Shown one piece after another: positions 1 to 11,129 of a stretch of 64,000 bases of DNA (position 1 is the first letter of the stretch; every line of letters begins with the position of its first letter). The DNA is taken from contig OX030956.1 in NCBI GenBank assembly GCA_943735955.1, positions 12,469,394-12,533,393 on the forward strand, read 5' to 3'. This stretch comes from Piscicola geometra (lineage: Eukaryota; Annelida; Clitellata; Hirudinida; Piscicolidae). The notes under the pieces are model-generated. The model saw only the letters and a program-made list of their open reading frames with translations, ran no database searches and was not told the origin of the DNA. The position numbers and the translations under genes are program-made.

Positions 1-1303
1 GTCATCCCGGCAGACGGATGAGTGCAGCTTGGAGGATGGAGTGAAGGGAGTGAGGGGTGGATGGGTGGAGGAAGGTGACTTGGAGTGCGAGGAAGAGGAG
101 GGATGAATGGGTTTGTTGATGAGGTGAATGAGGCGCTTCTTTGACGGTTTGGGATAGAGAATATTGATGGAGAAGCAAATGGCGAGATTTTTTGAGGTCA
201 TCTTGTTGACGTCTGCGTGCGAGGTGAGTCGGTGGAGGTAAGTCATGGTGAAGGCGAGGGTGGAGAGAGAGACGTCGGGAAGGAGGTGGCAGATCTTAAG
301 GAGGTTCTCGAGGCACTCGTGAGGCGTGAGGAGGTGGCAGTTGAGAAGGGGTTGGTGCAGGTGGAAGGGGAAGAGAGGTTCTGGCAGACTGCGGAAGAAG
401 TCCTTCACGAGACAGGCCAGGTCGACGAGGCTCAAGTCCTCGGGGATGCTGCCTCCTTCATCCAGCCTCGCCTTTGTTGATTGTGGAGTTTAATATAAAG
501 ATTAACTTTTAAGCTTTTAACTTACATTTAAAAAATTATACAATTATTAGACATTTATTTTAGAATTTTGTATTCTCTTAAATATGCAACTAGATAGTTA
601 CAAATGCAACCCCCATCACCACAGTAACCAACACAATGCGATCATCACTATGGTCATCAACACCCCCCTCTATCCGCACCTTGGCCTCCCTGATCCTGAG
701 ACTTGATCCAGTCTTCCTGAAGAGGCCTTCGTAGCCATAGTCACTCTGCAGTCTGCCAATCGCATCCACCAAAAACCTGGTTGTGAGAGGTGTCAGACAT
801 TTCAAAAATCATCATCATTACCATCCAAATAAAAGCACAATTATTAGAACACCATTTTATTTTTTTACACATCTTGAAACAGAGAACTCACTTTGGCACA
901 AAGCCAAATTCTTTTATGTACTTGTGGCTGGTGGCAATGAGTGGCGCTCCAAACACCCTGCTGCCCACCCTCTGTAGTGGTCATTAGTCAGAAAAATATC
1001 ATTTTATTATTTGAAATAGATTTAAAATACTAATTGATCCTCCCATGAAATTGTTGAATGTTGAAAAGAAATTGGGAAAGGTTTTATTACGCGAAAATTA
1101 AGATTTGAGCAGTAATTAATAGTATAAAATAATTGGAAGAACGAGATTGCTAAAATATTTAAGATACATACTAAAATGTCTTCTTTGCTTTTTGGCCTTT
1201 TAACTTCCCGTTTTTTTATTGTTAAAAGTCCGCATTCTGTGAGATCCTTTGTTATAATTGATCTTATTCGTGCTTTTTGTTCAACACTTTCAATTATCTT
1301 CAT
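1..1303 (-). CDS. ARHGAP11A: RhoGAP-domain protein, ARHGAP11A-like (N-terminal part; runs off left edge)
   Basis: Four exons on the minus strand join in phase: 1303-1172 (start codon at 1303), 971-892, 776-680, and 471 to the window edge. The product should stimulate GTP hydrolysis by Rho-family GTPases. Visible RhoGAP features: the block SRVFGAPLIATSHKYIKEFG before the domain, FLVDAIGRL, the arginine-finger segment EGLFRKTGSSLRIREAK, then DFFRSLPEPLFPFHLHQPLL, then NKMTSKNLAICFSINIL near the end of the fold. The VFGAPL motif just upstream of the GAP fold is typical of the ARHGAP11A group. The exon 3 donor is AAG/GTGCGG; the acceptor at 472 gives phase-0 entry into ARLDEGG. After the domain the last exon becomes Ser/Pro/His-rich and stays open at base 1, so the C-terminus lies outside. 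The start is the first ATG of an open first exon; an upstream non-coding exon cannot be excluded. The 11A assignment is inference; the RhoGAP fold is clear. Confidence 0.85.
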
Positions 1304-1611
1304 TTTAATTAATGATTTTTACCTTTATTGAGATTAATTCTGTAAAATTACATACAAATTTACAATAAACAATTCGATTTTCAAACTTGCCTCATTTCTT
1401 GCCTTCAAACCTTTTCAAGGGTTGAGCTTCCATAAACTATTATTAGAAAACTTATTTGTTTATTGCAAATTTATTTGAATTGAAATTTTTTTTAAAACTA
1501 AATTTTGAAATTCAAAGTTTTCATTAAAATTGAATTAACTTTTAGAAAACTTAACCTTAGGATCTTTCAAGTACCATCTAAGTCCATTGCAGGTTGAAGA
1601 TAAAAATCATA
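1304..1611. promoter_or_regulatory. Short divergent intergenic region (candidate bidirectional promoter)
   Basis: Only 308 bp separate the start codons of the RhoGAP gene (minus, 1303) and the CISD gene (plus, 1612). The segment is AT-rich with runs of A and T and has no clear TATA box or other motif I can assign. The head-to-head layout suggests shared promoter DNA, but transcription starts cannot be read from sequence alone. Confidence 0.4.
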
Positions 1612-2248
1612 ATGGAGGTAATATCAACATTTTTCAAAAGGTCCATTCCAGTTTTTTTCGAGAGTTTGCCAATTCCTGAATCTTTTTTTGGATTTGCAGA
1701 TCTAACAGGTAAAATCTGTCATATAACCATTAGTTATTACATTACCTTAGTAAGAAAAACAAACCAAATAATTTGACCCATTATCAATATCAAATCTTCA
1801 AAAAGTTAAAGAATGGTTTGAGTTCGTTGTTTTCTGCGGCGGATTGGGGGCGTTATCATACGCCACTTACGACTACACCACGGAAAAGTACAAGAAATAC
1901 AAGCAAGGTTGTTGTGGAGAAGTGGAAAAGTGTCCCGTCAACGTGCTGAAGATGCAGCCTGGTGTCGAGAAAGTGGTCGACTTTTTGGACATTGAGGATG
2001 TGGCTGAGAAGGTCTCGTACTGCAGGTGCTGGAGGTCAAAGAAGGTGAGCTCTCTATAGATGGGTTTTGGTTGTAACAGAATTTTTTTGATCATCTTTTA
2101 TCTTCACAAAACTTCCAATAATGTTTTTCAATCAATAATTCAAAAACACCTGCAACAGTTCCCATTGTGTGACGGCTCCCACAATGCTCACAACAAGGAG
2201 AACAATGACAACGTAGGTCCTGTAGTCATCAGACACAAGCCCCAGTGA
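1612..2248 (+). CDS. CISD: CDGSH iron-sulfur domain protein (CISD1/CISD2 family)
   Basis: Three exons, 1612-1708, 1806-2044 and 2159-2248, give a 141-residue protein, close to the usual size of mitoNEET/CISD2. The N-terminus carries the CISD2-like block ESLPIPESFFGFADLTVKEW, followed by one hydrophobic segment (FEFVVFCGGLGALSYA, about residues 37-52), consistent with a tail-out anchor in the outer mitochondrial or ER membrane. The soluble part has the 2Fe-2S motif YCRCWRSKKFPLCDGSH: three Cys and one His in C-x-C-x2-S-x3-P-x-C-D-G-x-H, split exactly by the last intron, and then DNVGPVVIRHKPQ to the stop. Known members transfer Fe-S clusters and influence calcium, autophagy and lifespan. MEVISTFF at 1612 is preferred as start over an in-frame ATG at 1594 because it matches the family N-terminus. 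CISD1 versus CISD2 is not certain; the PxPES block favours CISD2. Confidence 0.95.
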
Positions 2249-3403
2249 ACCAGAAACTCTACCAATCAACTAATTACCACCTACTCAATGATAATTGTGT
2301 TTATTTAATCTTATCAGCAATTAGTGAGTTAGTTGGAATACCTGGATTTGGAAAATAGAGCATGTAAACAAGCACAATTCTGATTCTTAATTATTATATA
2401 AAATTCTTTTCTTTAACCTTTATATTAATTCAACATGGCCCTGATATTTCCATGTCCTCAGCACACAGACATAGTTCTAGCTCTATGAAGAAACCTTTTT
2501 TTAACAGTTCACTAACATTCTAACCACTAAAAGTTGTCATCTTTACTCTTCTCACTATAACAGTATAAAACCGCTCAACCCCAGAACACTGTGTTGTTTC
2601 TTCGCAATTGTAAGTTAAAATGTTTCTGCTTACAATTTCATCATGGTTGAAAGTATTTCTTGCATGGAGTGCATTTTGATTTAATGAAGAAACAACTGCC
2701 TTTTTTTCAATAAACGCCAAGAAATCAGAATCTTATCAAAAGAGAAATTTGAATTCGACGAACTTAGCGAAAAGACTAGCAAAGTATTTTAATATCATCA
2801 ATGTCTTTTGACAGATCTGGATTTGGAAACAAATTAACGGACATGTGCTGTGAATTTAAATTTAAAGGTTCTAAATGACCTTGACACAAGTATATATGTC
2901 TGTTTTGCTAATAGAAAATGTGATTTTGATGCGTTAACCAAATAAATGACAATTAAAAACACTAATAGAAAATCTTGAATTGGCTATATGTCGTCTGCTC
3001 ATAATAGGAATGGCGGCAGTTTAAAAGTGAGTAGGATCTTAAAAAGCAAAGAGTTTAATACTTTCTAAGCTGTTAGTAAGCATTTCAGTAATCCTTAACT
3101 GGGATCGAGGTATTATCCATGTATGGTAATGTGAGAGAACTTAACTGCATACAAATATTCTATAGAGCTTAATTCATGAAATGCATGTTTCAATGCAACA
3201 TTGTTGCATAGAGTGCTAAAGACTTTAAGACTGTGCTTATGAAATTGCAAGTGATTTAAGAGTCAATTAACATGGGTTAATTATAAGTGAAAAGTAATTG
3301 ACCAATTATGTCAAATAGTTAACGAGAGATGCACGTCTTTTAGTTCTGCGCACTAAAGATGCGTCTAATGGCCATCTAAGTCGGTAAGTTTCATCAATAT
3401 CAT
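2249..3403. other. Intergenic/3'-flanking DNA between convergent CISD and ITM2 genes
   Basis: AT-rich unique-looking DNA with no open frame longer than about 70 codons that resembles a protein. It should contain the CISD 3' UTR. I see no RNA gene or transposon end here. Confidence 0.5.
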
Positions 3404-3544
3404 TTGTCGCACGTCTACTCACACCTCTGCTTCACCATCCATTTATCCATCCATCCATTATTCTATCTATCCATCCATCACCTCAACACACACACACCAT
3501 ACACCATCCTACCTCTCTCTCCCTCCTCCTCCTCACCATCTCTC
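3404..3544. repeat. Pyrimidine-rich CCAT/CA/CTC simple repeat beside the ITM2 stop codon
   Basis: Runs of (CCAT)n, (CA)n and CTCCTCC end one base before the ITM2 stop codon (3545-3547), so they probably lie in its 3' UTR. Confidence 0.6.
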
Positions 3545-4989
3545 TTAAAGACAGTTGGAGATGGTGAAGCAGAAGAGGTTGTGTTCCTGCGTGGCTGACT
3601 CACAGTAGTGGACGCCCTTCAAGCCACACGCCGACCTCTTCTTCGGCTGTGGCTCTGGTGGTGATGATGATGATGGTGGTGATGATGGTGATGATGATGG
3701 GGTAGTGATGGTTGTGGTGATGACGGGGATAATGATAATGGTGGTGATAGGGGTAGTGGTGAAGAAAGTGGTGGTGGTGATGATGATGATGGAATAAAAA
3801 CAAAAATAACACACAGCCATCAAATAAACCACCAAAAACAACAGCGTCAACAAACACAAAAATCAAAAACAAAATCAACAAAACCAACTTCTCTTCTTCT
3901 TGCTCTCAGGCAACATGCGGTAGGTGTCTTTCTCAGAGCAGTACTTCATCAACAAGCCACCCTCTTGCTCCTTGATGATGATGATGATGGTGATGATGGT
4001 GATGATGATGGTGAAGATGATGATTGTGGAGATGATGATGATGTTGAGAATAATAATAAGTATAATTATAATGAACAAAAAATCCATTTAATTAATTAAT
4101 AAAAATTGTCAATATCATTAAAAATAATAAATGCAATAAGAAAGAAAAAGAAAAATAGATTATAAAAATAAATTTAATCTCCGAAAAAGACCTTCTCTTC
4201 TTGAGTGAGAGATGGAGTGAGTATGTGATAGTTTTCCATGCTAACCTCTGCATCCAGCTTCATTTGCTGCGGATGGATGGATGGATGGATGGATGGATGG
4301 ATAGATGGATGGATGGATGGATAGATGGATGTATGGTTGAAGTGATCATCATAGAACAAGCATACAAACCCATACGGCCACCCATACAGCCACACATACA
4401 ACCGCACATACAACCTACATACAACCACACATAGCACCCACACATACAAACACACGTACATACAACCTCAATGCCCTTGAGGGCCTGCCAGAAGTTCATT
4501 GGCATGAAGACGTGGCTACGATTGAGTGGTCGGATGTAGCAGACGCCACGAGCCTCATCGGCCACCAACGTGATGTTCTGATGCGGTTGTTGTCGTGATG
4601 GTGATGTAATGATGATGATGTAGTGGTTGTTGTAGTGATGGTGATGTAATGATGATGATAGTGTAGAGGTGTAGTCGTGATGGTGATGTAATGATGATGA
4701 CGTAAAGGTTGTTGTAGTGATGGTGATGTAATGATGATGATAGTGTAGTGGTGTAGTCGTGATGGTGTGTTTAGAACATTATGAGTGGCAGCCTTGTATT
4801 GATTAGGTTAATATTGTTTGAAAGAGTGGCGTTTATAATGGTGATTTCATCACATTTTAATGACAAATATCCCGTAATTAGTTTGATTATTGATGGCTGT
4901 AACAATGAAGGGTTGTAGAAGTAGTAGTAGTAGTAGTAATAGTAGTAGTAGTAGTAGAAGTAGTAGTAGTAGTAGTAATAGTAGTAGTA

Positions 4990-5026
<37 letters not shown>

Positions 5027-5033
5027 TAGTAGC

Positions 5034-5095
<62 letters not shown>

Positions 5096-6560
5096 CGACC
5101 TTTTGGAAGTCGTGCACCGTCCTCGACTGTGAGACCTTGCCGAACTGGGGGAAGCTGATCACCTCGTAGACCTTGGTCACCTCGAAGGTCGACTCAAAGT
5201 GCCCTTGGCGGGGCAGAAATGGGTCAAAGTGACGCAGTTGGTGGAAGTTCACACCACAACGTCCGTAGTAACGAGAGTCCTGTCCATGTGGGAAAGGGGT
5301 GGTTGGCTTTGGAAGTCATGTTTGGTGAGTGGAGACATTCATTTGTTGTTTCAAATCTCCCCATCTTTATCTCAACCATCATCATCATACCACCATCACA
5401 AACCACATCCCACCATACCCCACAAACAACACATCACACACTCCACTAACCCAACCACCACACACAAACATCCCACCACTCTAACCACCCACAAACACCC
5501 CCATCCCCTACAACAACCACCCACAAACACCCCCATCCCCTACAACAACCACCACCCCCACAAACATCAAAGTAAGCGCGTTCGTTGAGTCTCTTATACA
5601 ACCAGATGCAGCCGGTCAGGAGGCAGAGACCAAGGGGCAGAATGATGAGGGCGAGACACACGTGCATCGAGCCCACCCTCCTCCTCCGCACCACGCCAAC
5701 CCCCCCGTTGTTGTTCACCTTCACCAGCACTGGAGGTGTCTTCACCTGTGGAGGGGGTTTATGCGTGAGTATATATGAATCAGGGTATCATCATCATCTT
5801 CTTCTTTATCATCATCTTCTTCGTCTTTATCATCATCATCATCTTCATTATCTATCATTATTATCTTCATCATCATCATTATTAACATCATTATTATCAT
5901 CATCTAGACAGATAAGAGGTCAGAAGGCTTTTTTTTCCACCAGTCTATAATGGAGGTTGTAGGTCACAATTTGAACAACACAAAGCTGAGCAAGCAATGC
6001 TCCCTGGCGACAGTGTAGCTGCAAGAGTGGATGGAAAAGATTCGGCATGGTGTTTGGTGACTACAGGAAAGCATGAACACAAAGGTCTGAGGTTTTAAAT
6101 ATTATTAGTCTTTCCACAAAAAAAACAGTATAAAGCAATGTTGTATATTGTCTGCAACAGCTTTGTATTCTTTCTAAATACTGTCAATTAGTCATAAGTG
6201 TCCTTGTGGCACTATCACAATCGAGGTCCTGGTTACCAGAATAGTTAAAGTTTTCAGTTTGGAAAAACTCCATCAAAGCAGGAAAGACAGACAGAGCTCT
6301 ATTGTTTTATTTTAAACTTGTTTGAGATTTATTTCATGTCCGAAATTATGCAGAGTTCAGGGCAGAAATGGTCTGAGAAGTCAGTGAAGAAATAAAATGT
6401 CACCGCCAAGAACAACTGAATATATTCATGTTTTTATTTTATTCAATATTTAAAGTATTTGCAAAGATATTTCCATAATTCTTACATAGTCGACCACTTC
6501 AGGAGGAATAAAGTCTTCATCTTCCTTCTTGTCGTTCTGATTGCTAGTGAAGATGGTCAT
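3545..6560 (-). CDS. ITM2: ITM2/BRI-family type II membrane protein with BRICHOS domain
   Basis: Seven exons join in phase: 6560-6486, 5745-5566, 5279-5100, 4577-4467, 4266-4192, 3970-3889, 3654-3545. The product is 270 residues (human ITM2B has 266). Order: short cytosolic tail ([21 protein letters not shown]), RRRR stop-transfer charges, membrane helix around residues 51-72 ([20 protein letters not shown]), linker, then BRICHOS. Family landmarks are [23 protein letters not shown] (ITM2B: CYVIPLN) and [12 protein letters not shown] (ITM2B: RLCHDKETYKL), which supply the two conserved BRICHOS cysteines. A dibasic KPQPKKR site, where furin cuts BRI proteins, is followed by a 29-residue tail with four cysteines. 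ITM2 proteins chaperone amyloid-like substrates and release a C-terminal peptide. The 25-codon first exon was found from its ATG, GTAAGA donor and phase. Introns carry GGAT, GTA and ATC arrays. The donors GTTTGT and GTTGTA are weak but fit phase and homology. Confidence 0.92.
4263..4332. repeat. (GGAT)n microsatellite in ITM2 intron 4
   Basis: Tetranucleotide array with a few GATA variants. It starts within bases of the exon 5 acceptor (AG at 4268-4267), so on the gene strand (CATC)n forms the tract before the 3' splice site. Confidence 0.85.
4586..4765. repeat. About 60-bp minisatellite, three copies, ITM2 intron 3
   Basis: Three imperfect copies of a unit made of TGATGGTGATGTAATGATG plus GTAGTGGTTGTTGTAG-like sequence. 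Confidence 0.7.
4917..5096. repeat. (GTA)n trinucleotide array touching an ITM2 donor
   Basis: About 180 bp of almost pure GTA with occasional AGC, AGG or AAT interruptions. On the gene strand it reads (CTA)n and begins six bases inside the intron after exon 3 (donor GTCGCTACTACT). Confidence 0.9.
5774..5905. repeat. (ATC)n/(CTT)n microsatellite in ITM2 intron 1
   Basis: Imperfect TCATCATCTTCTT repeats between exons 1 and 2 of the ITM2 gene. Confidence 0.75.
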
Positions 6561-7496
6561 TTTTGCATTATAAGATTAATAAAACAATTTTTAACAACTT
6601 AAATCGATTTTAAAACCGTCAACTCTTAAATCGCAAATAGATAACTATTTCCAAGAATAAGTAGATGGCGCTAGTGCTGTGATAATTAGGGGGGTGTTAT
6701 ATAATGACATATTATTTATTGTGGGCCTTCGAAATAAAGTAAATTATTTATGTTTACTGCATTTATTCATGTGCTTTTGAATGTTGCTGAAATACTATGG
6801 GCTAAAGTCTATAATCACTTGAAGTTAACACCTCTTTCATGATTCACATAAGTTAATTAGCTAAACAATGTTTTACATAACAAAAATGAATATGTTTCTA
6901 TGAATATGAAAAAATGTTTTTCTAAAAATATATTTTTTACAAAAATATAACTAGCTTTGATTGTAATTAAGATATGGAGATTATTAGTAGACATCAAAAA
7001 AATTAATTCAACATTTTTATGACTATTCAAACAAATATTTATGAATATCTGTAAATTTTTGACAAAAAACTGCGTTTGTTTTGAACAATCTCGAAAAAAT
7101 TGAAATGCAAATTATTTAACTGATAAAAGTATGAATACATGAGGAATAATGATTGCACCATAGATATAGTATATATAGATACAAGGTGAAAACTTGTAGA
7201 TGGCAAATGCGAACCAGGTTCAACATGGGTTAAATAGCCTAATTATTACTAATAAATAAAAGATTTAAATGCTGTTTAAAATTTATTTAAAATAATAACA
7301 ATATTTTTTCATATTTAAAATGTATGAAAACTATTTATGAAATATATAATAATTTTTTGAACATTTTTAGTGCTTTTTCATCTATGCGATTGCCTTTTAA
7401 TTATTTTTTTCTTGCGATTTTTTAACTAATTGTTAACTATTTTGTACAATTAATTTTTTTTTAAATATTATAATATATTAATAATAATAACTCATA
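6561..7496. other. 5'-flanking DNA of ITM2; no gene seen
   Basis: AT-rich sequence upstream of the ITM2 start codon. It must contain the ITM2 promoter and 5' UTR, but no TATA or Inr motif stands out. No protein-like frame was found. Confidence 0.4.
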
Positions 7497-7555
7497 ATGT
7501 CTTATCAATGTGCGGTTCCAGGTTGCAGTAATGACAAAAAACAGTTTTTTCACAG
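7497..7555 (+). pseudogene. Orphan first exon of a THAP zinc-finger protein
   Basis: From the ATG at 7497 the frame reads MSYQCAVPGCSNDKKQFFHR and ends at a GT donor (AG/GTATAT at 7556). C-x4-C, the N after it and FHR are the start of the THAP C2CH DNA-binding zinc finger, which normally continues with FPK after this point and is often split here. No second THAP exon is visible in the 200 bp before the transposon palindrome at 7761 or beyond it. It may be a remnant of a gene or P-element-like transposon cut off by that insertion. Confidence 0.5.
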
Positions 7556-8288
7556 GTATATCATTAGCTATAAAATACGACAGTGGGGTGTAGATAAAAG
7601 GCCATAAGCCATATCATTGTCATTGTCTATGTAGTTTTTTATTTTATTTTTAAAATTATTGAATATTAAGTTATGCCACAATTTCACCCAATCAATCTAT
7701 TACATAAATCTCTTCCTCATATATTTCTAAATTCAAACATTATAATTATCTACTAATTATGGATCTGTTATACATTTCTGCCGCAAACAAACTATAATAT
7801 CGGCTACTCAATTCCTATTGGTTGGAATAAAATATACATAAAATTTATTTGCATAATTTTGACAACAAACGGACTTAAAAAAGTATAATTTTTGTAATAT
7901 GGATCTTGAAAATTAAAAAGTATCATTTTATAAAATTTATTTGCATAATGTTGAAAATAAACGGACTAAAAAAAGTATAATTTTGTAATATGGATCTTGA
8001 AAATGAAATAAATTAATATGCATGATCAAATTCATAAACAGTCTTTTAAAATAGTAATAAAAGTAATTTTTAAATATTCAATTAACTTACTATTTGAGAT
8101 CAAACTCGCTTATGTATTTCAAAATAGTAATAAAAAGATCATTATTCTTATTTTTCTTATTTGATGATTATTTTTGCATAATCGAACTCTATGTAACACT
8201 CTGTGTCTCGAGAGATGAGGGTCTAGTCAATTTCGACGTGTAGACCTGGTTCCCCTATTATTGTTGCAGTCTTCACTATCCTTCAGAC

Positions 8289-10211
8289 CAGGGGCGCAAC
8301 CAGCAAAAAATGCTGGGAGAGGGGCTCAACTTTAGTAATTTTTTTTAATTGTTTACCCATTTACCGCTGCTGTTACGTTTTTGCAACATCAATTATTATT
8401 TTTTTGCTGTTTTAATACCGAGTATTTTCACATATTTTGTACAAGAAATTTCAATTTCAAAAGTTAAATTTCAATTTGTTGAATTTTAATTTCATAAGTT
8501 AAATTTCAATTTTTAAATTTTTAATCTTTTATTTTCTGTTCAAATGTAAAGTTTTTCAAAAAAATCTTTTTTCGCTTAGATAATTGTTCAATTTTTTCGT
8601 TCGATTTTAGTATTTTTATACAAATTTAGTTTTAATTTCAGAGTAAAAGATAGTTAATACTTAAATTAAATTTTTTATATTCAAAATAATTTGTAAAACG
8701 TTTTTAATGCTTTTAAAAATCAATGGTGCGTTTTCGCAAATTTGACGTAATATGATTTCATATGATTTTTACTAAGCCTAGTCATTCATTGCAATAGTTA
8801 TTATGAATATAATACATTATTATTTTAATGTTAATGTATTAGGGAATTTATAGAATAAAAAGTTGAATTTTGTAGATGAATGTTGATTTTTATATTTTGA
8901 AAAAAATTTCCAACCCGCAAAAGCTTCACACTTAAAACTTTTATTAAAAAGAATATAATTTTTTAACCTCTCCTAGATTGATTATAAAATTAAAATAAAG
9001 ATAACATTCGTCATCAGTGTCGTCTTTGAAACAGCACGACAGTTTATGAATGTGCTGTTGTAATTCACGTTGAATAATTTACTTTGTTGTAATTAAAATT
9101 ACTATTATTATTATAACTAATAAAATAATTAAAAGTCATAATTTTATCGAACTATTTGCAATTTAAATTTATTTCTGTTTTAAAAAATGTGGCTTGAATC
9201 AATTTATTTATGATTTTTCACCGCTCACGTTGTGTTTTCGCAACATTTGCCCCATTAAAACTTATGAAATAATAGTTTTCAATTTTGCTTGAGTTATTAT
9301 TAGAACCATATAATGCAAGTCTAAATTTGAAATCCATGTTAACTTTCTTTCTCGGGTAGCGGCGGTAAATGGGCTGAATAAAAACTACCAATTATAGTTG
9401 ATAAAGAATTTAGATAGTTTATTAATGATATAAACAAAAAAATACAAACTAAGTTGCATAGTATTCTTGGAGTTAGGTCATCAGTTTGTGAAAATCTTTT
9501 CACCATTTCATTTACTGGAAGAAGTGCAGTAGATGTTTTGGTAACAGATATTCTCAAACAAGCTTTGCAAACGACGAGCAGATACTGTCGTCCTAAGATG
9601 AACTTTATTAAGCCGAAGTTTAGAAAAGGCTCTTTCTGCATCTGATGAAGTAACTGGCAAAGTCAGAGCAACATCGTGTATATAATGCATCTCGGGCTGA
9701 AGGCTTGTGGCTCAAAAGAGTTCTTGCAGTTCGATACATGCAATGAGATCAGACTGATCCGCAGGTAAACCTGTTAATGTGATTTTGAGCTGTCTTTGCA
9801 CAGTTTCAGCATCCTTTCCATGAAGGTTGGATAATTCTGAAAGCTCGAGAGTTATTTTGTCTATCTGCATTGTTCTTTATATAATGTGCTGGAAAAATTT
9901 ACATATGAAAAGTGTAAAGATTTAATAGTGTAGTTAAAGTCTAGTGGTGCTCTATTTTTTCTCAGAATTTGTGAAATGTTAGTGTTATTTTGGTGGAGCT
10001 ATATGTTCTGTGTTGATATATGAAATGTTTTGTGAGATAAAGACCCGATGGCCATCCAGAGAAAAAATCATTGTCCTATGGCATATTGAAAAATTGAAAA
10101 CCCCCCCCCCCACCACCAAAAAAACTCATCGATTTTCGAAAAATTGTGAAACCCTTCAAATAGGTCTGGGGAGGCTTAAGCACCCCCTGGCCCCCCCTGG
10201 TTGCGCCACTT
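8289..10211 (-). mobile_element. Nested hAT-like transposon inside left Merlin copy
   Basis: Starts CAGGGGCGCAACCAG and ends CTGGTTGCGCCACTT, an inverted terminal repeat of about 11-13 bp. Flanked by 8-bp direct repeats that differ at one base: CTTCAGAC (8281-8288) and CGTCAGAC (10212-10219), as expected for hAT target duplications. Inside on the minus strand is a C-terminal hAT dimerisation-like segment (frame 9690-9508): LTLPVTSSDAERAFSKLRLN followed by KVHLRTTVSARRLQSL. Only this fragment and a short upstream frame (mirror of 12315-12472) are readable, so the element is dead or non-autonomous. Confidence 0.75.
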
Positions 10212-10213
10212 CG

Positions 10214-10552
10214 TCAGACGCAGACTTCACGAATAAAACTCTTCCAGTCCACAGACGTCTTGCGACTAACGCCTATCTCATCAAGGCAAAACTTTGTGGT
10301 ACTTTGGTTGGTTGCCCAACTATAAAAAAGTAATATAATTTTCCTAAATTTCAAGTTGGAGTTCTTCAACCAAGTACCTTTGCGGAGGAAATTTTTTTGC
10401 CTGCACTGAGCTTTACTGCAGCTCCACCTTTCTTGTGTTAGATTCATTTGATGATTATTTTTGCATAATCGAACTCTATGTAACACTCCGTGTCTCTGCA
10501 AAAACCTTATGGCCGTCTCCTTGTCAAAATTTGAAATAGTTTGGATATTCAT
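10214..10552 (-). pseudogene. Merlin-type transposase, N-terminal segment (left copy)
   Basis: 112-residue frame beginning MNIQTISNFDKETAIRFLQR. It has the Cys-containing N-terminal segment of IS1595/Merlin (ISXO2-like) transposases (LCKNNHQMNLTQERWSCSKA, then C in AQCRQK), the helix KIILLFYSWATN, and ends GVSRKTSVDWKSFIREVC, the usual block just before the catalytic core. The frame stops where the hAT-like element is inserted, so the protein is broken. Confidence 0.7.
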
Positions 10553-11052
10553 TTTTTACTGCGTTCTCAAAAATTAAGACTACAAACCAGTGTTATTTTC
10601 GTATCGAAAACAAAAACGACAATTCTGAATAATCGTTCCATGAAAACGAAAATAAAAACTTTAATTATTTTCAAAACTGAAACGAAAATAAAAAATTTAA
10701 TTATTTTCAAAACGAAAACGAAAATAAAAACTTTAATTATTTTTAAAACAAAAATAAAAACTATAATTAATTCCTAAACGAAACTGCTACAGACGAAAAA
10801 GTAAAAGTGTATCTAAGTAAAACTAAATAATTTTTTGTTCTTATTTTAGTTATTCAATTTTTTAAGTCCGTTTATGGAAAATGTAAACATAATTGTCTAA
10901 AATCGTCTAACTAAAAATTTGATGCATTAAAATATAATAAGTCCGTTTATTTTCAACGTTATGTAAACAAATTTAGGTATATTATTTTCCAACCAATAGG
11001 AATTGAATGGGCGATATTCCAGTTGTTTGCGGCAGAAATGTAAAACAGATCC

Positions 11053-11129
11053 CTTTCATTTGTCCTTCATGGAGTCTTGGAAATTTTTAAATTTGAATTG
11101 TAAAAAAGCTCAATTATACTTATAATTAG
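11053..11129. other. Palindrome spacer
   Basis: 77 bp of unique sequence between the arms. Its ends mirror the outer flanks: the last eight bases (ATAATTAG) are the reverse complement of the outer left flank, and its first bases (CTTTCAT) resemble the reverse complement of the outer right flank (ATGAAA). Confidence 0.8.

Larger units (their letters stand above)
7761..11052 (-). mobile_element. Left Merlin-type transposon copy (TIR-bounded, non-autonomous)
   Basis: Bounded by GGATCTGTTATAC at 7761 and the inverted GTAAAACAGATCC ending at 11052. The transposase start lies near the inner end, so the element reads on the minus strand. It contains the transposase N-terminal segment (10552-10214), a nested hAT-like element (8289-10211) and a decayed remainder. 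A 90-bp segment around 7838-8010 is tandemly repeated, and 8160-8215 repeats part of the transposase exon at about 10440-10500. Flanks are CTAATTAT (7753-7760) outside and CTTTCATT (11053-11060) inside. Confidence 0.8.

Noticed and set aside
10541..10777. 78-codon Lys/Thr/Ile-rich frame and its mirror at 11405-11641
   Set aside because: Encoded by an AAAATAAAAACTTTAATTAT tandem repeat inside the Merlin arms, not a protein.
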